From: CACORA01 sp044234625
GTDB lineage: Bacteria > Planctomycetota > Planctomycetia > Pirellulales > UBA1268
Length of the DNA: 64,000 nucleotides
Assembly (NCBI GenBank): GCA_044234625.1
Contig: JBIIIP010000002.1
Span: 1-64,000, forward strand
Direction of reading: 5' to 3'
Shown here: piece after piece, positions 1 through 6,503 of the stretch
How positions within the stretch are numbered: position 1 is the first letter of the stretch
Layout of the letters: every line of letters begins with the position of its first letter
Notes under the pieces: generated by a model
Seen by the model: the letters and a program-made list of their open reading frames with translations, nothing else
Database searches by the model: none
What the model was told of the DNA's origin: nothing
Program-made: the position numbers and the translations under genes

Positions 1-606
1 GTCTGCCGCTTTTACGACCCCTCCAGCGGCTCGATCCGCGTCGACGGCATCGATCTCCGCGACATCGCCATTGCCGAATACCGCCAGAGCCTCGGCTGCG
101 TCCTCCAGGAGCCGTTCCTCTTCTTCGGCACGGTGGCCGACAACATCGCCTACGGCTGCCCCGGCGCATCACGGGAGCGGATCGTCGCAGCGGCCCGGGC
201 GGCCGGGGCGCATGAATTCATCCTCGCCCTCCCCGCGGCCTACGATTCGCGGGTCGGAGAGCGCGGCGGCGGCCTCTCCGGCGGCGAGCGGCAGCGGCTG
301 TCGATCGCCCGGGCGCTGCTCGTCGACCCGCGGATCCTGATCCTCGACGAGGCCACCTCCAGCGTCGACGCCGAGACCGAGGCAATCATCCAGGCCGCCA
401 TCGATCGGCTCGTCACGGGACGGACCACGATCGCCATCGCCCACCGCCTCTCCACGCTCCGCCGTGCGGACCGGATCGTGGTGCTCGACGGCGGCCGGAT
501 CATGGAGATGGGCACGCACGACGACCTGCTCGCCGCCAAGGGTGCCTATGCCCGGCTGTACGATGCGCAGATGAAGGCGGCCAAGCAGACCGCGGAGGCG
601 TTGTGA
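1..606 (+). CDS. ABC exporter ATP-binding domain, C-terminal part (truncated by window edge)
   Basis: The reading frame is open from base 1, so the start, the membrane domain and Walker A lie outside the window. Seen: Q-loop region (LGCVLQEPFLFFGTVADNI), ABC signature LSGGERQRLSIARAL, Walker B ILILDEATSSVD and H-loop AIAHRLSTL, in the order of a type I exporter (MsbA/LapB-like) nucleotide-binding domain. It should hydrolyse ATP to drive export across the inner membrane. The stop is 4 bp before a DUF1854 gene. An ABC exporter followed by DUF1854 is the pair annotated as cyanophycin-metabolism-associated in other bacteria, so a role in moving cyanophycin or its products is inferred from context only. 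No cphA or cphB is adjacent inside the window. Confidence 0.93.
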   Translation, partial: VCRFYDPSSGSIRVDGIDLRDIAIAEYRQSLGCVLQEPFLFFGTVADNIAYGCPGASRERIVAAARAAGAHEFILALPAAYDSRVGERGGGLSGGERQRLSIARALLVDPRILILDEATSSVDAETEAIIQAAIDRLVTGRTTIAIAHRLSTLRRADRIVVLDGGRIMEMGTHDDLLAAKGAYARLYDAQMKAAKQTAEAL

Positions 607-610
607 GCCC

Positions 611-1120
611 ATGAGCGAAACGCCACTCCCTCGAACGCCGGCGTCCGCGGCCACCACCGCAGAAGAATGGCGGCTCGTGCGGCACGAGCACGGTCGCCTC
701 GAATTCATCGCCGCGCATGGCGCGCGGCATGGCAACGTCGACGTGCTGCGGGCGTTTCCGATTTCAGATCCACGCGGGCCGGTAGCGATCGTCGCCACCG
801 ACGGCGCGGAACTGGCATGGATCGCCTCCCTGGAGGCGGCCCCCGCGTCGCTCCGCGCGATGCTCGAGGAGCATCTCGCGCAACGGGAATTTCTTCCGGT
901 GATTGAGCGGATCGAGAGCGTTTCCGACGGCGAGCCGGCGGAGTGGGCGGTGGAAACTGACCGCGGCCCGCGGCGGTTCAAGGTGGCGCACTGCGACGAC
1001 ATCACGAGGCTGCCCGACGACTCGGCTTTTGTCACCGACACCGATGGCATCCGCTACAAGATCCACTCCATGGCGCAACTGTCGCTTCGTGAGCGGAAGT
1101 TGTTCGAGAAGATGTTCTAG
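611..1120 (+). CDS. DUF1854 protein (cyanophycin-metabolism-associated family)
   Basis: A 169-residue soluble protein starting 4 bp after the ABC exporter stop, so almost certainly co-transcribed with it. Seen: a short Ala/Thr-rich N-terminus, then a compact domain with conserved-looking acidic and aromatic positions (EEWRLVRHEHGRLEF, FLPVIERIES, RRFKVAHCDDI, DTDGIRYKIHSM) and a basic end (LRERKLFEKMF). This matches my memory of DUF1854, a family of unknown biochemical role that is a regular partner of this exporter type. No signal peptide or membrane segment is visible. A regulatory or substrate-handling role for the exporter is inference. Confidence 0.82.
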   Translation: MSETPLPRTPASAATTAEEWRLVRHEHGRLEFIAAHGARHGNVDVLRAFPISDPRGPVAIVATDGAELAWIASLEAAPASLRAMLEEHLAQREFLPVIERIESVSDGEPAEWAVETDRGPRRFKVAHCDDITRLPDDSAFVTDTDGIRYKIHSMAQLSLRERKLFEKMF

Positions 1121-1124
1121 TTTT

Positions 1125-1399
1125 AGGGAAATGCGGCCATCCATGGCCCGCATTTCCCTGCGCGACTCCGTCGCGTCTCCACCACCCCGGGCCTCCAGCC
1201 CTCGCCGCTTTCGCGATGCGACGACCTGCGAGGCTATGGCCATCCATGGCCCGCATTTCCCTGCGCGACTCCGTCGCGTCTCCACCAACCCGGGCCTCCA
1301 GCCCTCGCCACTTTCGCGATGCGACGACCTGCGAGGCTATGGCCATCCATGGCCCGCATTTCCCTGCGCGACTCCGTCGCGTCTCCACCAACCCGGGCG
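1125..1399. repeat. Tandem 103-bp repeat, about 2.5 copies, hairpin-forming
   Basis: Three copies of a unit begin at 1135, 1238 and 1341 (exact 103-bp spacing), each opening with GGCCATCCATGGCCCGCATT; the third stops after about 58 bp. Each copy carries a perfect stem CGCGACtccGTCGCG (first at 1161-1175). The first copy is preceded by a near-complementary arm, so 1125-1160 can fold into a stem of about 16 bp with one bulge, directly after the DUF1854 stop. The central CCATCCATGGCC motif recurs at about 49179 and 49414. The ORFs running through this array on both strands are by-products of the repeat. Confidence 0.85.
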
Positions 1400-1737
1400 G
1401 AGGTCTGTCTTCACGAAACCTTCGCCATCGTGGCCTCAGGTTTCTTGGCGGGCTCCGCCCGCTGGCTCGAACCCGGCCCTCCGGGCCTAGTCCTTATTGG
1501 CTGCGAACGGTGAGGCTTCGGGCTGAGCCACCCGACCTGGGGCCCCGCGAACGCCCCCTGTTGCCCCAGGCCCCCGGCCCCATTGCCCGCGTCCATAAGA
1601 TGGAGCGGCTGCACCGTTCATGCCGACCCGGCCCTCGGTTTTTTCATGAAAAACAAGGATTTTTTCTCAACGAAACCCTTGAAGCCTGCGTACGGGTGAT
1701 TAGTCTCGAATCACCGTTTTTTTGGAGGAGAGATTCC
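1400..1737. other. Intergenic leader region upstream of the YTV-repeat gene
   Basis: No credible coding sequence is seen. The last 120 bp are strikingly AT-rich for this genome: a near-palindrome GTTTTTTCATGAAAAAC around 1638-1655, a run of T at 1661-1667, and a terminator-like stem at 1695-1723. A long 5' leader with regulatory structure is inferred. The open frame that extends the YTV gene back to 1216 crosses the tandem repeat and has no ribosome-binding site, so it is not used as the start. Confidence 0.6.
1695..1723 (+). terminator. Intrinsic-terminator-like hairpin just before the YTV gene start
   Basis: A perfect 7-bp stem GGTGATT/AATCACC (1695-1701 and 1709-1715) with a 7-nt loop is followed by one G and seven T residues (1717-1723). 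The GGAGGAG ribosome-binding site begins right after the T run and the ATG is 14 bp downstream. In this position it could act as a transcription attenuator in the leader, or end transcription from upstream. No leader peptide was recognised. Confidence 0.55.
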
Positions 1738-3405
1738 ATGGCCCTGTTCCGTGCCTTCCGCTCGTCCGCCCCGATGACCCGCTGCGTGCGGCTGGCGGCA
1801 TGCGCGGTTGTCGTGGTCGCCCAGCCGTCGCCCGTCATGTTCGCGACCGCTCAGGCGCAGTGCTGCGGTGATTCGGCCGTCGTGGCCCCGCCCGCCCAGA
1901 CCCAAACCTACCGGCTCGACTTTCAGACCATCTATGACGAGCAACAGGTCACCGCCTACCGCGTGACCCACGAGACCGTGTACGACACCAAGTCCTTCAC
2001 CGTGTCCAAGCCGGTGTGGGAGACGCAGTCGCAGGAGCGGCGCTACACGGTGCAGCGGCCCGTGTGGGAGACGCAGACGCGCGAAGAGCGCTATACGGTG
2101 ATGAAGCCCGTGTACGAGACGCAGATCGTCGACCGCAGCTACGACACCGTGCGCGACGTCGTCGAGACGAGCAACCGCGAGGAGCGATACACCGTCATGA
2201 AGCCGGTCTACGAGACCGCCATGCAGCAGCAGGTGACCACCGTCCGCCGACCCGTCTACGAGACGAGCGAGCGTGAGGAGGCCTACACGGTGCAGGAGCC
2301 CGTGACGACCGTCCGCACCGCCTATTCCGTTGGCACGCAGGCCGTCGACACCGTCACCCCCGTCGTCACGCCCGGCGCCGCGAACCTCGGCTACGTGCCG
2401 GGCGGGTGGGGCGTCAATCCATACACCGGCCTCTGGCAGTGGCAGCGTGGCGGCTACGCCTGGACGATGACGCCCGGCGCCGTCGTGAACCAGGTCAATC
2501 GGGTGTACCAGCCCACCTACACGCCGGTCCAGGTGCCGGAGACCACGATGGTCAATCGCGTCGTCACGCGGCGTGTGCCCGTGCAGACGGTCCGCTACGT
2601 CGATGAGCAGGTCGTGCAGCAGGTGCCCGTGCAGACCATGCGGATGGTCGCCGAGGAACAGGTCCGCCAGGTCCCGGTGCAGACGGTCCGCAAGGTCGTG
2701 GAGCGGGTGGAAAACAAGGTGCCCGTGCAGACCATGCGGATGGTCGCCGAGGAACAGGTCCGCCAGGTCCCGGTGCAGGTTCAGAAATTCGTCACCGAGG
2801 AGCGGGTCGAGCCGATCACGGTGCAGGTGCAGAAATTCGTCACCGAGGAGCGCACGATGCAGGTGCCGCGGGTGGTGGAGAAGCGGGTGCCCTACACCTA
2901 CACACAGCGGACGCCGCGGACGGTCGTGATGCGGGTGCCGCTCGATGCGTGCGGCAATCCGATTGCTTTGCCGCACGCGGCCGCGCCCGCCCCGGCGGCT
3001 GCAGCCAAGCCGGCATCGCCGCCGACAGCCGTGCCCGCGCCGGCCCTTCCCAAGACATTCGGCGACGGCGCCGCGGCACCCGCGCCGGAGGCTTGGGGCG
3101 GATCCAAGCGCGATCATATCGACCCGAAATCGGGAGCCGTGCGGGCCGAGAAGCCCGCCTCCGGCGGCGAGCTTCAGCCCGTTGAGTCGATCCCCGCGCC
3201 GGCGGCCAAGGCACCGAGCGCCGCGCCCAAGGCGGCCGCACCGACGAATGAGGATGCCTCGCGGAAGGCGCCGGAGCCGAGCGTGGCTCCGCTCGGCCCC
3301 GTCGTCGATCCGCCGCCGCCGGCGAGCGACGACCGTGATGCCCCGGCCGCCGAAACCTCGGGCGGCAGCGTGAACCACGCGTCCGTGCGGTTTCACACGA
3401 CCTGA
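1738..3405 (+). CDS. Secreted YTV-repeat protein (planctomycete family)
   Basis: A 555-residue protein. The start is the ATG at 1738, preceded by GGAGGAGAG and followed by a signal peptide (basic N-terminus, LAACAVVVVAQ core, cleavage near FATAQAQC). Seen: a first block (about residues 60-200) of repeated ERYTVMKPVYET / YTVQRPVWET units, which are YTV motifs; a Gly/Trp patch (YVPGGWGVNPYTGLWQWQ); a second block (about 270-400) of QVPVQTMRMVAEEQVRQ units; and a low-complexity Pro/Ala tail. The YTV domain is known from Rhodopirellula and relatives and its function is unknown. Envelope or surface location follows from the signal peptide. Expression may be controlled by the terminator-like stem in the leader. 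The repeats look recently duplicated at DNA level. Confidence 0.88.
   Translation: MALFRAFRSSAPMTRCVRLAACAVVVVAQPSPVMFATAQAQCCGDSAVVAPPAQTQTYRLDFQTIYDEQQVTAYRVTHETVYDTKSFTVSKPVWETQSQERRYTVQRPVWETQTREERYTVMKPVYETQIVDRSYDTVRDVVETSNREERYTVMKPVYETAMQQQVTTVRRPVYETSEREEAYTVQEPVTTVRTAYSVGTQAVDTVTPVVTPGAANLGYVPGGWGVNPYTGLWQWQRGGYAWTMTPGAVVNQVNRVYQPTYTPVQVPETTMVNRVVTRRVPVQTVRYVDEQVVQQVPVQTMRMVAEEQVRQVPVQTVRKVVERVENKVPVQTMRMVAEEQVRQVPVQVQKFVTEERVEPITVQVQKFVTEERTMQVPRVVEKRVPYTYTQRTPRTVVMRVPLDACGNPIALPHAAAPAPAAAAKPASPPTAVPAPALPKTFGDGAAAPAPEAWGGSKRDHIDPKSGAVRAEKPASGGELQPVESIPAPAAKAPSAAPKAAAPTNEDASRKAPEPSVAPLGPVVDPPPPASDDRDAPAAETSGGSVNHASVRFHTT
2621..2778. repeat. 62-bp perfect direct repeat inside the YTV gene
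   Basis: Bases 2621-2682 and 2717-2778 are identical by eye (96-bp period, 62 bp each). They encode the unit VPVQTMRMVAEEQVRQVPVQ twice. Synonymous sites are also identical, which points to recent duplication or gene conversion rather than protein-level selection alone. Confidence 0.8.
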
Positions 3406-3488
3406 CCTCCGGGCAGAGCTGCCGGTCGTCGGGACTGGCAGCGCCGGCTCGGACCCGGCGGCCGCCGATTGATCGCCAGGAACGCGCC

Positions 3489-4349
3489 GTGAGCCGGCCG
3501 CAACTGATCGACGGCGACCGCGTGCTCGGCATCGACTTCACCTCGGCGCCGTCGGCGACCAAGCCGATCACGGTGGCGGTCGGCCACTGGCGCCGCAAGG
3601 CATCCCGCGCGGTGTATGCCCTGGAACGCGTCATCGGTCTGGAGAGCCTGCCCGCCTTCGAGCGGTTTCTCCGGGATGACGGCGAATGGCTCGGCGGTTT
3701 CGATCTTCCCTTCGGTCAGCCGCGCACCCTCATCGAGCACGAAGGCTGGCCCACGGAGTGGCCGGCCTTCGTGCGGTTCTTCTGCGCGGAGCCGCGAGAG
3801 CGGCTGCGGGCGGTCTTCCGTCGCTGGTGCGCCGCCCGGCCGCCAGGCGACAAGTTCGCGTGGCGACGGGCCGACAAGCCGGCGGGCTCGAGCCCTGCGA
3901 TGCGCTGGGCCAACCCGCCGGTCGCGTGGATGATGCATGCCGGCATCGGGCGGATGCTGGCAGCGGAGCTGCACTTCCCCGCCCATCGCCACCCGGGGCC
4001 GCGCGGCCGGCCACGCCGCGTGGCGCTGGAGGCCTATCCAGGCTTCACGGCGCGGATGGTGTGCCGGAAGTCATACAAGAGCGACGCCAAGCCGCTGCAG
4101 ACGGCGGAACGCCGTATCAATCGACGGGCCATCCTGGGGGCGCTGGTCGCGGGGCAGGCCGGCCTCGACGTCGCCCTGGCGATCGATTCCCGCTGGCAGC
4201 GACGGCTCGTCGCCGACGGCAGCGGCGATCTCCTCGACGCCGTGATCTGCGCGCTGCAGGCCGCCCACGCCGCCGCACTGCCCCGCTACGGCCTCCCGCG
4301 CCGCCTCGATCCGCTCGAAGGCTGGATCGCCGCCGTGCCCGTCGGGTAG
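3489..4349 (+). CDS. DUF429 family protein (predicted RNase H-fold nuclease)
   Basis: A 286-residue soluble protein starting with GTG at 3489. Seen: an N-terminal strand with an acidic residue (VLGIDFTSAPSA), an internal basic region (RRVALEAYPGFTARMV, KSYKSDAK) and a C-terminal helix DLLDAVICALQAAHAAAL. The GID near the N-terminus and the LLDAxICAL helix near the C-terminus are the hallmarks I associate with DUF429, predicted to be an RNase H-like nuclease; no member's substrate is known to me. It lies between the YTV and MerR-TPR genes with 25-80 bp gaps and may be transcribed with the latter. Confidence 0.7.
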   Translation: MSRPQLIDGDRVLGIDFTSAPSATKPITVAVGHWRRKASRAVYALERVIGLESLPAFERFLRDDGEWLGGFDLPFGQPRTLIEHEGWPTEWPAFVRFFCAEPRERLRAVFRRWCAARPPGDKFAWRRADKPAGSSPAMRWANPPVAWMMHAGIGRMLAAELHFPAHRHPGPRGRPRRVALEAYPGFTARMVCRKSYKSDAKPLQTAERRINRRAILGALVAGQAGLDVALAIDSRWQRRLVADGSGDLLDAVICALQAAHAAALPRYGLPRRLDPLEGWIAAVPVG

Positions 4350-4374
4350 ATTCTTCGCCACCACGGAGAACCCC

Positions 4375-5415
4375 ATGCCAGGCAAGGTCACGGACGACCC
4401 CACGCTCGTCCTCAAGCGCACCACGGATTTCTTTTCGTACCCGATGCCGGCGTCTCGTCGCGAGGCCGTGTCGATGCGGCCGTCGGCCCCGCCGGTCGAT
4501 TCCCGTGAAGGTGTGCGACGGCTCTACACGGTGGCCATGATGGCCGACGTCTTGGGCGCGCCCGCCGCCGCGGTGCGGCATTGGGTGCGCGGTGGCCTGC
4601 TCGTGCCCGTGAAGCAGGCCCGTGGCATCGAGTGGTTTGATTTTTCCCAGCTTGTCGTCGGCCGCACGCTGTCCCGGTTGCTGGGGGCCGGGCTCTCGCT
4701 GCGGGAGATCGACGCCAAACTCGGAAGCCTCACCCCCGGAGGCGCGGGCGACGCCGCGCGGCACTACGAGTCGATCATCGCCGACGGCCGCAGGCTGAGC
4801 ATCCGCCGGGGCGGCCAGGTGCTGGGCGCCAACGGACAGATGCAGTTCCAGTTCTACACCGCGGGCCTGAGCGACACGTCACCGCAGCCGGTGGTCCCCG
4901 TCTCCCTGCCCGCGCCGTCGATGCACGTCGGCGTCGGTGTCGATGATGTCGTGGACAACGAGCCCGTGTGCGTCGACGATCTCGTCGATCTGGCGGCAGA
5001 CCTCGAGGCCTCCGAAGAGTTCGCCGAGGCGGCCGAGGCTCTGCGGGCGGCGCTGCAGGCCGGCGGGCCGGACGCGCAGCTCGTCTTCATGCTGGCGGAA
5101 CTTCTCTATCGCATGGGGGATCTGACAGCGGCTCGGGAGCGCTACTACGCGGCCGTGGAGCTGGATGCCGACCATCTCCAGGCCCGCACCAGCCTGGGAT
5201 GCGTGCTCGCGGAGTTGGGCGACGTCGAGTTGGCCGTGGCGGCCCTCGTGGGCGTGCTTCGCCAGGAGCCCGATTATGCCGACGCCCACTGGCACATCGC
5301 CGGCGTGCTGGAGGATGCCGGTCAGCCGGCCGAGGCCCGCAACCACCTGCGCACGTTTCTCGATCTGGCACCCGAGAGCCCGTGGGCGGTGCTCGCCCGC
5401 GAGCGACTGCGCTGA
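4375..5415 (+). CDS. MerR-type HTH protein with C-terminal TPR repeats
   Basis: A 346-residue protein, ATG preceded by GGAGA. Residues about 45-115 read as a MerR-like winged helix (RRLYTVAMMADVLGAPAAAVRHWVRGGLLVP, then FDFSQLVVGRTLSRLLGAGLSLREI). Residues about 205-345 form three to four TPR-like helical pairs (EFAEAAEALRAALQAGG, GDLTAARERYYAAVELDADHLQARTSLG, DYADAHWHIAGVLEDAGQPAEA). The middle is acidic and low-complexity. A DNA-binding regulator with a protein-interaction module is the likely role; no metal-binding cysteines typical of metalloregulatory MerR proteins are present. MerR-TPR fusions are common in planctomycetes. A TAGATT hexamer at 4347-4352 could be its -10 box. Confidence 0.75.
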   Translation: MPGKVTDDPTLVLKRTTDFFSYPMPASRREAVSMRPSAPPVDSREGVRRLYTVAMMADVLGAPAAAVRHWVRGGLLVPVKQARGIEWFDFSQLVVGRTLSRLLGAGLSLREIDAKLGSLTPGGAGDAARHYESIIADGRRLSIRRGGQVLGANGQMQFQFYTAGLSDTSPQPVVPVSLPAPSMHVGVGVDDVVDNEPVCVDDLVDLAADLEASEEFAEAAEALRAALQAGGPDAQLVFMLAELLYRMGDLTAARERYYAAVELDADHLQARTSLGCVLAELGDVELAVAALVGVLRQEPDYADAHWHIAGVLEDAGQPAEARNHLRTFLDLAPESPWAVLARERLR

Positions 5416-5426
5416 GCACCGCAGCC

Positions 5427-5443
5427 TGATCGCGGTCCGATCA
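5427..5443. terminator. Short hairpin between convergent genes
   Basis: A perfect 6-bp stem TGATCG/CGATCA with a 5-nt loop lies in the 25-bp gap between the plus-strand MerR-TPR stop and the minus-strand gene, overlapping the latter's stop codon. There is no T run, so an intrinsic terminator is only a possibility. Confidence 0.3.
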
Positions 5444-5944
5444 ATAGCTGCCCCAGGGGCCGCGGACGGGGTGCACGCCGAACTGCACGGTATCGCTCGG
5501 CTGGTTGGGCGTGGGGAGGAAGCCGCCCCCCGCGCCGGGCACGGCCCCCGGGCCGGGATAGGGCCGACGGAACTGGTGATAAATCGGCATCACGCGCGAG
5601 CTCGGCACGCCCCACCCATACTCGCTCGTGAACTCCGCCGTGGGTGGCACCACCAGCGCCATCGGCCGGCCCACGGACGGGTCATACCACGTGCTGTGCC
5701 AGCTCTTCCCCTGGCTGCGGAGAAAATACCGTTTTTCGACGGCGTCGGGCTGCGGACATTTTTCGCCCCACTGGCGCCCGCACCGGCGGCAGGTGCCATC
5801 GTGGCACATGCCGCCACACTCACAGCACGTGGTTGGGTGGCGACCATGCCGCCCCGGACCGTTGGCGACGCTGCTCGGCGTTTCCCACGCCACGGCCAGG
5901 CACACCCCGGCCGCAACCAGCAACCACTTCCCGGCGCGATGCAT
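5441..5944 (-). CDS. Small secreted Cys-rich protein, unknown function
   Basis: A 167-residue protein; the ATG at 5944 is chosen because it is followed at once by a signal peptide (HRAGKWLLVAAGVCLAVAWETPSSVA) and preceded by a GAAGGGAAG site. The mature N-terminus is Cys-rich with CxxC spacing (TTCCECGGMCHDGTCRRCGRQ, then KCPQ), suggesting a metal site or disulfides. The C-terminal half is Pro/Gly-rich (FRRPYPGPGAVPGAGGGFLP). I do not recognise a named family; small secreted proteins of this look are frequent in Pirellulales. It lies 28 bp downstream of another small secreted protein and is probably co-transcribed with it. Confidence 0.68.
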   Translation of the reverse strand: MHRAGKWLLVAAGVCLAVAWETPSSVANGPGRHGRHPTTCCECGGMCHDGTCRRCGRQWGEKCPQPDAVEKRYFLRSQGKSWHSTWYDPSVGRPMALVVPPTAEFTSEYGWGVPSSRVMPIYHQFRRPYPGPGAVPGAGGGFLPTPNQPSDTVQFGVHPVRGPWGSY

Positions 5945-5972
5945 CTCGACGGCTTCCCTTCTCTTCACGGTC

Positions 5973-6332
5973 TCACCAGTAGTAGGCATCCACGGTCGTC
6001 CGCATGCCCATCGCCCCCGCGGGACGGATGTAGCGGCGGCGATGCTTGTAGAGAAATTCGTGCGGCATGAAGGGAGGATACGTGTGCCACGTGTGGCCGA
6101 CGCGGGCGGGCACCGGCCGGGGCGCGACATACAGCTGCGCGCCGACGCCCGGGGCGCTGCCGGCCGCCACGGGGGGCACGTAAAAGTTGTAGAAGACGTC
6201 CGGCGTAGGCGCTTCGGTGCCGCCATTGATCGGCCCGGCATGCGCGGCCTGCGTCACGAACAGCTCCGCCACGACGACGGCCACCGCAACGAACCGGAAG
6301 ACATCGGTGACCCGCATCCCTGTGATTCGCAT
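5973..6332 (-). CDS. Small secreted protein, unknown function
   Basis: A 119-residue protein starting at the ATG at 6332, which has an AGGAG site 9 bp upstream. Seen: a signal sequence (RVTDVFRFVAVAVVVAELFVTQAAHA), then a short mature part rich in aromatic and His/Arg residues (DVFYNFYVPP, HTWHTYPPFMPHEFLYKHRR). No catalytic motif is visible. An internal Met at 6317 is an alternative start that keeps the signal peptide. It is the first gene of a minus-strand pair with the Cys-rich protein and is divergent from topoisomerase VI B. Function unknown. Confidence 0.65.
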   Translation of the reverse strand: MRITGMRVTDVFRFVAVAVVVAELFVTQAAHAGPINGGTEAPTPDVFYNFYVPPVAAGSAPGVGAQLYVAPRPVPARVGHTWHTYPPFMPHEFLYKHRRRYIRPAGAMGMRTTVDAYYW

Positions 6333-6503
6333 CCGTGCTTCTCCTGGGGCACAGGCCTCCTGCCTGCCGCGGCGAGACGCGGCCGCCGGCCCGTTTCGCT
6401 CTTGCCGAACCTTCGGCGTTTGGCGGATGTGTCGATCACCCGCCCGTCCTCCAACCGTCAAACTTCGCCCCTCTTGCCAAGTCACCGGCCGGTGATCACA
6501 GTC

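Noticed and set aside
1125..1399. Tandem array considered as a CRISPR
   Set aside because: Only 2.5 copies, unit of 103 bp repeated as a whole with no variable spacers, and no cas genes nearby.
1216..1737. N-terminal extension of the YTV protein through the tandem repeat
   Set aside because: It would bury the signal peptide and has no ribosome-binding site; the ATG at 1738 has GGAGGAG and a signal peptide.
5628..6503. N-terminal extension of Top6B by about 290 codons
   Set aside because: It is antisense to two signal-peptide genes and has no resemblance to topoisomerases; the start at 6504 gives a normal N-terminus.
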